Part shown: in pieces, positions 59,019 to 64,000 of the stretch
Layout of the letters: each line of letters opens with the position of its first letter
Numbering within the stretch: position 1 is the stretch's first letter
From: WRAI01 sp031549605
GTDB lineage: Bacteria; Bacillota; Clostridia; Oscillospirales; UBA929
Assembly: GCA_031549605.1 (NCBI GenBank)
Contig: JAVBPM010000005.1
Span: 1 to 64,000, forward strand
Direction of reading: 5' to 3'
DNA length: 64,000 nt
Notes under the pieces: model-generated
What the model was told of the DNA's origin: nothing
Seen by the model: the letters and a program-made list of their open reading frames with translations, nothing else
Database searches by the model: none
Made by a program: the position numbers and the translations under genes

Positions 59019-60457
59019 AATCGGCTTTTCTACGCTATTTCCGCATGACTGCGCTGCTGTTATTTGTCAGCGTGCTGTCGATTGGAGTTGCCTTTTCCGG
59101 CCTAATTCGCAATTACATTGCCGACCAGCGCGCGGCCCAGCTGCACAAGCACGCCGAAAGCTTGCGCACTTACGCTTCTCAGACCATCAACAATTCGCCC
59201 TTTATGGCACAGGACAGCTCGTTTCGACGTACCATCAATTTGGTGGCCAACGTTTCGGATACGCAAATTCTGCTCGTTGATCTCAACGGCAACATCACCT
59301 TTGAGTCGGAAAACTCGGTCGAAAAGACGGCAGGCGTCACCTCGGTCAGCCTCGATCTGGTCGACAACGTGTTAGACGGCCTGATGTTTGACAAAACGCG
59401 CAATTTTGAGGGCACGCTGGGCGGCTATTACAGCAAGCCGCAAAGCACAGAGGTCGTGCCGGTTGTGTACAACGACCAGTACATCGCGCTTTTCTTTGTC
59501 TCTATGCCGGCCAACAACTACGCGCCGCTAGCCACGGAGCTGCTGCGCATTTTCCTGCTGGTGTCGCTTCTGGTGCTGTTGATTGCGGCTGTGTTTGCCT
59601 ATGTGCTGTCGCGCCGCATGATGCGGCCGCTGCGCTATATGCACACCGTTGTCTCCAGCTTCACGCTGGGTGATTTCGGCGCTCGCATCCCCATCACCGG
59701 CAAGCGTGACGACGAGTTTGTCGAGCTGGCGCGCGCCTTTAACTCGATGGCCGACGCGCTGGCGCAGGGTGAGACGCTGCGTCGCGGCTTTATCGCCAAC
59801 ATCAGCCACGAAATGCGGACGCCCATGACCAACGTGCTGGGCTATATCAACGGCGTGCTGGACGGCACCATTCCGCCCGAGAGCACACAGCACTACCTCG
59901 GCATTATCAGCGACGAAATCCAGCGCCTGTCGCGATTGATTCAGCGTATGATGGACCTGGCGCGGCTACAGTCGAGCCAATACGCCGTGCATCCGCGGCC
60001 GCTGCCGCTCAACGAGCTGGCCACGCGCGTGCTGCTCTCGTTTGAGACAAAAATCAATCAGCACAGCCTTGAGGTTGAGGCCGATTTTCCCGACGACAGC
60101 TGGTGCATGGCCGACGCCGACGCCATTACACAGGTGCTGTTTAACCTGATTGAAAACGCCATCAAGTTTGCCGATGAGGGCTCGACGCTGCTGCTGGCGC
60201 TTTCGCACGGCGGCGGCAAGGTTTTTTTCTCGGTCAGTAACCATGGCACGCCGATACCGCCCGATGAGCTGCCCTTTATTTTTGACCGCTTTCACAAGGC
60301 CGACCGCTCGCGCGCGCTTGACCCGACCGGACTCGGGCTCGGTCTGTATTTGGTGAAAACGATTGTCAACGCCCACGGTGAGCAGGTTTCGGCGACCAGT
60401 CAGGGCGGCCTGACCACCTTTGTCTTTTCACTGCCCAGCTGCAAAAAACCGAATTAG
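59015..60457 (+). CDS. Sensor histidine kinase
   Basis: A 480-residue kinase: membrane helix (about 10-30), extracellular sensor domain (about 31-170), second helix (about 175-198), HAMP, H-box ANISHEMRTPMTNV (phosphorylated His about 267), N-box NLIENAIKFA, and the FDRFHKADRSRA / GLGLGLYLVK ATP lid. The HtrA-type protease gene begins ten bases downstream. Pairing with a surface protease suggests an envelope-stress system (inference). Confidence 0.94.
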   Translation: MKSAFLRYFRMTALLLFVSVLSIGVAFSGLIRNYIADQRAAQLHKHAESLRTYASQTINNSPFMAQDSSFRRTINLVANVSDTQILLVDLNGNITFESENSVEKTAGVTSVSLDLVDNVLDGLMFDKTRNFEGTLGGYYSKPQSTEVVPVVYNDQYIALFFVSMPANNYAPLATELLRIFLLVSLLVLLIAAVFAYVLSRRMMRPLRYMHTVVSSFTLGDFGARIPITGKRDDEFVELARAFNSMADALAQGETLRRGFIANISHEMRTPMTNVLGYINGVLDGTIPPESTQHYLGIISDEIQRLSRLIQRMMDLARLQSSQYAVHPRPLPLNELATRVLLSFETKINQHSLEVEADFPDDSWCMADADAITQVLFNLIENAIKFADEGSTLLLALSHGGGKVFFSVSNHGTPIPPDELPFIFDRFHKADRSRALDPTGLGLGLYLVKTIVNAHGEQVSATSQGGLTTFVFSLPSCKKPN

Positions 60458-60467
60458 GAGCATCAGT

Positions 60468-61712
60468 ATGCCGAAAAAAAAGAGTGACCGCGCCTTTATT
60501 TTCACTGTTGTCGTGCTGACAACGGTGTTGTTTGGCATTATCACGACCGCCATTGTGCTGTTTACCGCCGGCCATGTCAAGATTTACTCCAACAACGGAC
60601 ATCTGACCATTGGCGTGCCGCCGGCATCCTTGGCGCCCACCGGCGCGGTACCGCCAGCCGACGGCTCGTCGCCAACGCCCTACGATGGCAGTCCCACGCC
60701 CGTGCCTACCTATCCCGGCGCGCAGTCGGGCAGCGGCGGTGTGGACGCGACGGTGCAAATTCTGCCGCCGCCCGTGGCGGCGACACCGCAGCCGGTGCTT
60801 GACGGCGTGCTGACCACCGAGCAAATCGGCCAGCTGCTGACGCCCTCTGTTGTCGGTATTACCAGCACCAACAACGGTGTTGAAGGCGAAGCGACCGGCA
60901 CCGGCATGATTTTCAGTGCCGACGGGCTGATTTTAACCAACAACCATGTCATCGAAGGCTTTGACACACTGACGGTCACGCTTTTCGACACTTCAGAGCA
61001 CCCCGCGACGCTTATTGGCCGCGACCGGCAGACCGATTTGGCCGTGCTGAAAATTGAGGCGGGTAAACCGTTGCGAGCGGTTGTCTTCGGCAATTCCGAC
61101 CAGTTGTCGGTGGGCGAGCGCGCTGTGTGTATTGGCAACCCCTTCGGGCTTGAGCTGTCAGGCACGCTGACGCAGGGCGTTATCAGCGCTGTCAATCGCA
61201 GCATTTCGGTCGACGATTTGACCATGACGGTCATCCAGATTGACGCCGCTGTCAATCCCGGCAACTCGGGTGGCCCGCTGATTAACCAGTACGGGCAGGT
61301 GGTCGGCGTCATTAGCAGCAAGCTGATGGGTAGCTTCAACACCGCCGTCGAGGGGCTTGGTTTTGCGATACCCATCGTTAAAGCCGCCCCGATTATTAAC
61401 CAGCTGTTATCAACCGGCTACATCGCAGGACGTCCGGCTATCGGCATTACCGGCACTGATACTCCGGCTCAAGGCGACGCGCCGGCCGGCTTTTTGGTTG
61501 CGACCGTGAGCCTCGACAGTGACGCCCACCGTGCCGGCATTAAGCCGGGCGACATCATCTACACCTTTAACGGGAAGACCATTACCACGCGCACCGAAAT
61601 CAACGTCATTAAAAACGACCTGAAAGCCGGCGACACTATTACCGTAGGCGTCTACCGCGACGGCGATCGTTTTGATGTAGATTTTAAGCTGATGGACGAG
61701 AGCGGCCATTAA
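60468..61712 (+). CDS. HtrA/DegP-like membrane-anchored serine protease with PDZ domain
   Basis: A 414-residue HtrA. N-terminal membrane anchor (residues 9-33), a Pro/Thr/Ser-rich extracellular linker (about 50-115), then the trypsin-like domain with the triad in TNNHVIEGF (His about 159), TDLAVLKI (Asp about 190) and NPGNSGGPL (Ser about 267), and a C-terminal PDZ domain (GFLVATVSLDSDAHRAGIKPGD, in parts). ATG 60468 follows TTAGGAGCATCAGT. The two-component genes immediately upstream probably control it. The stop touches repeat copy C. Confidence 0.94.
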   Translation: MPKKKSDRAFIFTVVVLTTVLFGIITTAIVLFTAGHVKIYSNNGHLTIGVPPASLAPTGAVPPADGSSPTPYDGSPTPVPTYPGAQSGSGGVDATVQILPPPVAATPQPVLDGVLTTEQIGQLLTPSVVGITSTNNGVEGEATGTGMIFSADGLILTNNHVIEGFDTLTVTLFDTSEHPATLIGRDRQTDLAVLKIEAGKPLRAVVFGNSDQLSVGERAVCIGNPFGLELSGTLTQGVISAVNRSISVDDLTMTVIQIDAAVNPGNSGGPLINQYGQVVGVISSKLMGSFNTAVEGLGFAIPIVKAAPIINQLLSTGYIAGRPAIGITGTDTPAQGDAPAGFLVATVSLDSDAHRAGIKPGDIIYTFNGKTITTRTEINVIKNDLKAGDTITVGVYRDGDRFDVDFKLMDESGH

Positions 61713-61975
61713 CTTGACTTGGCACGCTGCAGACTGACAAAGACGTGCGCAGGCAAAGAAACGCTGTCCGTCGGCGTAGGATGGTACGCTAGGACAGCGT
61801 TTTTGCAGCAAGTAAAACCATTGCGGCGCAACGACCTTGTCGATGCGCCGCAAATCATTACCCGGGTATCAATACGCAGCCTCACGCCGCCGTGTCCTCT
61901 CTTTCCTGATACTGGTTTTACGGTGCGCGCTTTTTTGACAGTCTGCAAAGGACGCAGGGCAAGCCTGCGTCCTTT
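61713..61975 (-). repeat. Interspersed element, copy C (inverted, one end missing)
   Basis: Reading the minus strand from 61945, the core of copies A and B is recognisable: CAGACTGTCAAAAAA, GCGCGCACCGTAAAACCA, the GCGGCGCA/TGCGCCGC hairpin, TGGTTTTACTTGCTGCA, the CGCTGTCC/GGACAGCG hairpin and TGCGCAC. It breaks off after CAGCGTGCCAAGTCAAGTT (61711-61713 side), so the second terminal repeat and its border hairpin are missing. The remaining hairpin (61947-61975, 12-bp arms AAAGGACGCAGG) has its own sequence. It lies between convergent HtrA and nucleoside phosphorylase genes. Confidence 0.85.
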
Positions 61976-61989
61976 TGTTCTATCAATTA

Positions 61990-62718
61990 TTACAGCAGCG
62001 CGTCGAGTGCGCCGATGGCGACGTCTATGGCCTGTTGCCCGTTGACAAACCGGCCGGTGCCGCCGCTGTCCTGATTCCACACCGTTTGCAGCACGGTGCC
62101 GACGCGCACGCCCAGCGCGGCACCGACGACGTAGAGTGCCGCCGTTTCCATTTCCGAGGCCAGGACGTTGAGTCGTTTCCATGCCGTCCAGTAGGCGATA
62201 AGCTGCTCGGAAACCGGCATGCGCTGTGGGTCGTGCTGGCCGTAGAAGCTGTCCTTGGACTGCACGACGCCGACGTGGTATGGCAGCTGTTGCGCCTGTG
62301 CGCTGTCGGCCAGCGCGCGCAGGACGGCGTAGTCGGCAGTGGCAGGGTAGTGCAGCGGCGCGTATTCGCGCGTGGTGCCCTCCTGACGGCAGGCGGCGCT
62401 GGCAATGACGACATCGCCGCCCTTGACCTGCTCAGCAATGCCGCCGCAGGTGCCGATGCGAACGGCGGTCTTGACGCCCAGCGCGGCCAGCTCCTCCAGC
62501 GCGATAGCGGCACTGGGGCCGCCGATGCCGGTGCTGGTAACGGTAATCAGCTCGCCCTTGTATCGACCGGTGTAGGTAACAAATTCACGGTTGGCAGCGG
62601 CCAACCGCGGCTGCTCAAGCCGCGCGGCGATGGTCTCGACGCGCCCGGGGTCGCCCGGCAGCAGGGCAATACGTCCGACGTCCTCGGGCCGGCAGTGCAG
62701 ATGAAAGGCGGGTTGCAT
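61990..62718 (-). CDS. Uridine/purine nucleoside phosphorylase
   Basis: A 242-residue NP-I family phosphorylase, most like uridine phosphorylase. ALLPGDPGRVE (phosphate site), TSTGIGGPSAAIALEEL, RIGTCGG and the ribose-binding SEMETAALYV are visible. It cleaves nucleosides with phosphate in salvage, which fits cdd elsewhere in the window. It lies nine bases downstream of pyk. The Shine-Dalgarno is weak (AGGGTG). Confidence 0.88.
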   Translation of the reverse strand: MQPAFHLHCRPEDVGRIALLPGDPGRVETIAARLEQPRLAAANREFVTYTGRYKGELITVTSTGIGGPSAAIALEELAALGVKTAVRIGTCGGIAEQVKGGDVVIASAACRQEGTTREYAPLHYPATADYAVLRALADSAQAQQLPYHVGVVQSKDSFYGQHDPQRMPVSEQLIAYWTAWKRLNVLASEMETAALYVVGAALGVRVGTVLQTVWNQDSGGTGRFVNGQQAIDVAIGALDALL

Positions 62719-62727
62719 ACGCGCACC

Positions 62728-64000
62728 CTATATGGGTGCGCCCACGATGTGGACGCGCTGCATGTTGGTGGCCGGGCCTCCTTGTGCGTGCAGTGGCAGG
62801 CCGGCGGTCAGCACTACGAGGTCGCCATCCTTAACGTAGCCGGCGTCTTGTGCCGCTTTGACGGCGTTGGCCATCAACTGCTCGCTGGTGTCCACAATGG
62901 TGGTCATCACGGGCCGCACGCCCCAGAACAGCGCCATCTGGTGGTAGGTTTTCTCCACCGGCGTACAACCGATAATCATGCAGTCGGGGCGGTGCTTGGC
63001 GATATGCTGCGCTGTTTCGCCGCTCTTGGTGATGGTGATAATGGCCTTGGCGTTAAGGTCGGTGGCCGTGGTGCAGGTAGAGTGGCTGATGGCGTTGGCA
63101 ATCATGGTGTTCTGGTCGGTGACGATGTTGCGCGTGTGCTTGACCGGTACATAGCCGGCCTCGGTGCACTTGGCAATGCGCACCATCGTCTGCACCGTTT
63201 CAACCGGGTACAGGCCGCTGGCCGTCTCGCCCGACAACATAATGGCGCTGGTGTTGTCGTAAATGGCATTGGCGACGTCGGTCACCTCGGCGCGGGTCGG
63301 GCGGGGGTTTTGCGTCATCGAGTCCAGCATCTGGGTGGCGGTAATGACCGGCTTACCCCAGTAGAGCCCCTTGCGAATCAGCTTCTTTTGGATGATGGGC
63401 AGCTCTTCGAGCGCGACCTCGACGCCCATGTCCCCGCGCGCGACCATGATGCCGTCAGCGGCATCAAAAATGTCGTCAACCTCGGCGATGCCCTCGGCGT
63501 TTTCAATCTTGGCAATAATGCGCAGCCTGTCGCCGCCCATGTCGTGCAGCGCCTCGCGCAGCGCCCTAATATCGGCGGCGTTGCGCGTGAACGAAGCGGC
63601 GACGTAGTCGAAGTCGTTGTCGACGGCAAATTGCAGGTCTTTCTTGTCCTGTTGGGACAGGAAGGGCATGTGCAGCTTGACGTTGGGCACGTTAATGCCC
63701 TTGCGCGAGTTGATTTTGCCGCTGTTCATGACCATTGTATAGATGTTTTGCGAGTCGGTGCGCTCGACAGTCAGCGCAATCAGCCCGTCGTCGAGCAGTA
63801 TTTGGTCGCCGGCTTTGACGTCCCGCGGCAGCTCGTCGTAACTGATACCGATGCGCTCGGCGGTGCCCTCACACTCCTGCGTCGTCAGCGTCAGCGTCTG
63901 ACCTTTTTGCAGCATGATGGGGCCATCTTTGACAAGGCCGGTGCGGATTTCAGGGCCGCGTGTATCGGCCAGCAGTGCCAAGGGCATGTTAAGCTCGGCA
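62728..64000 (-). CDS. pyk: Pyruvate kinase (5' end outside window)
   Basis: The C-terminal ~424 residues of pyruvate kinase; the frame stays open to the window edge (AELNMPLALLADTRGPEIRTG, in parts). Visible: LADTRGPEIRTG near the start, MVARGDMGVEV, ATQMLDSMTQNPRPTRAE (signature), and the allosteric C-domain. It ends at a normal length, without the extra PEP-utilising domain found in many Bacilli. The last step of glycolysis. About 50 N-terminal residues should be missing. Confidence 0.95.
   Translation of the reverse strand, partial: AELNMPLALLADTRGPEIRTGLVKDGPIMLQKGQTLTLTTQECEGTAERIGISYDELPRDVKAGDQILLDDGLIALTVERTDSQNIYTMVMNSGKINSRKGINVPNVKLHMPFLSQQDKKDLQFAVDNDFDYVAASFTRNAADIRALREALHDMGGDRLRIIAKIENAEGIAEVDDIFDAADGIMVARGDMGVEVALEELPIIQKKLIRKGLYWGKPVITATQMLDSMTQNPRPTRAEVTDVANAIYDNTSAIMLSGETASGLYPVETVQTMVRIAKCTEAGYVPVKHTRNIVTDQNTMIANAISHSTCTTATDLNAKAIITITKSGETAQHIAKHRPDCMIIGCTPVEKTYHQMALFWGVRPVMTTIVDTSEQLMANAVKAAQDAGYVKDGDLVVLTAGLPLHAQGGPATNMQRVHIVGAPI

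Overview
The window looks like the chromosome of a GC-rich (high-50s percent by eye), endospore-forming, anaerobic member of the Clostridia, probably in the Oscillospiraceae/Ruminococcaceae neighbourhood. The evidence is a sporulation gene set (gpr, spoIIP, CwlJ-type hydrolase with a GerQ-like partner), a hydrogenase-type NuoE/NuoF module, a complete V/A-type ATPase operon, and Gram-positive murein genes. It is mostly ordinary core chromosome. No phage, CRISPR array or transposase gene was seen.

Layout. 1-3979 (minus): NuoE, anti-sigma-like ATPase, 2Fe-2S protein and NuoF of an electron-bifurcating [FeFe]-hydrogenase cluster, led by a PHP-domain gene; NuoF runs off the left edge. 4152-6299 (plus): DUF2975, XRE regulator and DUF4173 operon. 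6350-7954 (minus): DRTGG protein, a repeat element, GerQ-like and CwlJ-like spore proteins. 8071-15456 (minus): a six-gene SWIM / HEAT / MoxR AAA+ / DUF5682 / phosphoribosyltransferase / VWA operon. 15635-22444 (plus): Cys-rich collagen-like protein, acyltransferase with DUF6320, M20 peptidase, QueG-like protein, polysaccharide deacetylase. 22511-25658: tRNA-His, a degenerate tRNA-Gln copy, an AT-richer SLH surface-protein gene (minus), tRNA-Gln and tRNA-Lys. 25779-31450: cell-elongation cluster zapA-maf-mreC-mreD-mrdA (minus) between two small lipoproteins. 31563-36597 (plus): PAS protein, GT-C-like membrane protein, gpr-spoIIP, cdd. 36933-41867 (minus): phosphohexomutase, zinc-ribbon protein, rlmH, YycJ-like hydrolase, murA, DUF378. 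42060-50732 (minus): nine-gene V-type ATPase operon. 51073-61712 (plus): NatAB-like ABC exporter, mgtE with a candidate leader peptide, pepF, DnaD/DnaC replication pair, two-component system and HtrA. 61990-64000 (minus): nucleoside phosphorylase and pyruvate kinase (5' end outside).

The most interesting structure is not in the coding genes. First, three copies of a roughly 250-bp non-coding element (6791-7041, 36632-36884, and inverted at 61713-61945) share nested inverted repeats and terminal inverted repeats. Two copies sit between two near-identical copies of a terminator-like hairpin, but the hairpin sequence differs from locus to locus, as if a non-autonomous element had inserted at terminators and duplicated them. 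Second, a short palindrome GCAACC-N3-GGTTGC occurs 11 times exactly and about 7 times with an arm mismatch, in genes (in all reading frames) and between them, and is densest in the MoxR/VWA operon. Third, mgtE is preceded by a 23-codon reading frame with a strong ribosome binding site and an Asp/Pro-rich start like the MgtL-type magnesium-sensing leaders. The SWIM-MoxR-DUF5682-VWA operon, with a phosphoribosyltransferase inside it, is the best candidate for an uncharacterised multi-protein system.
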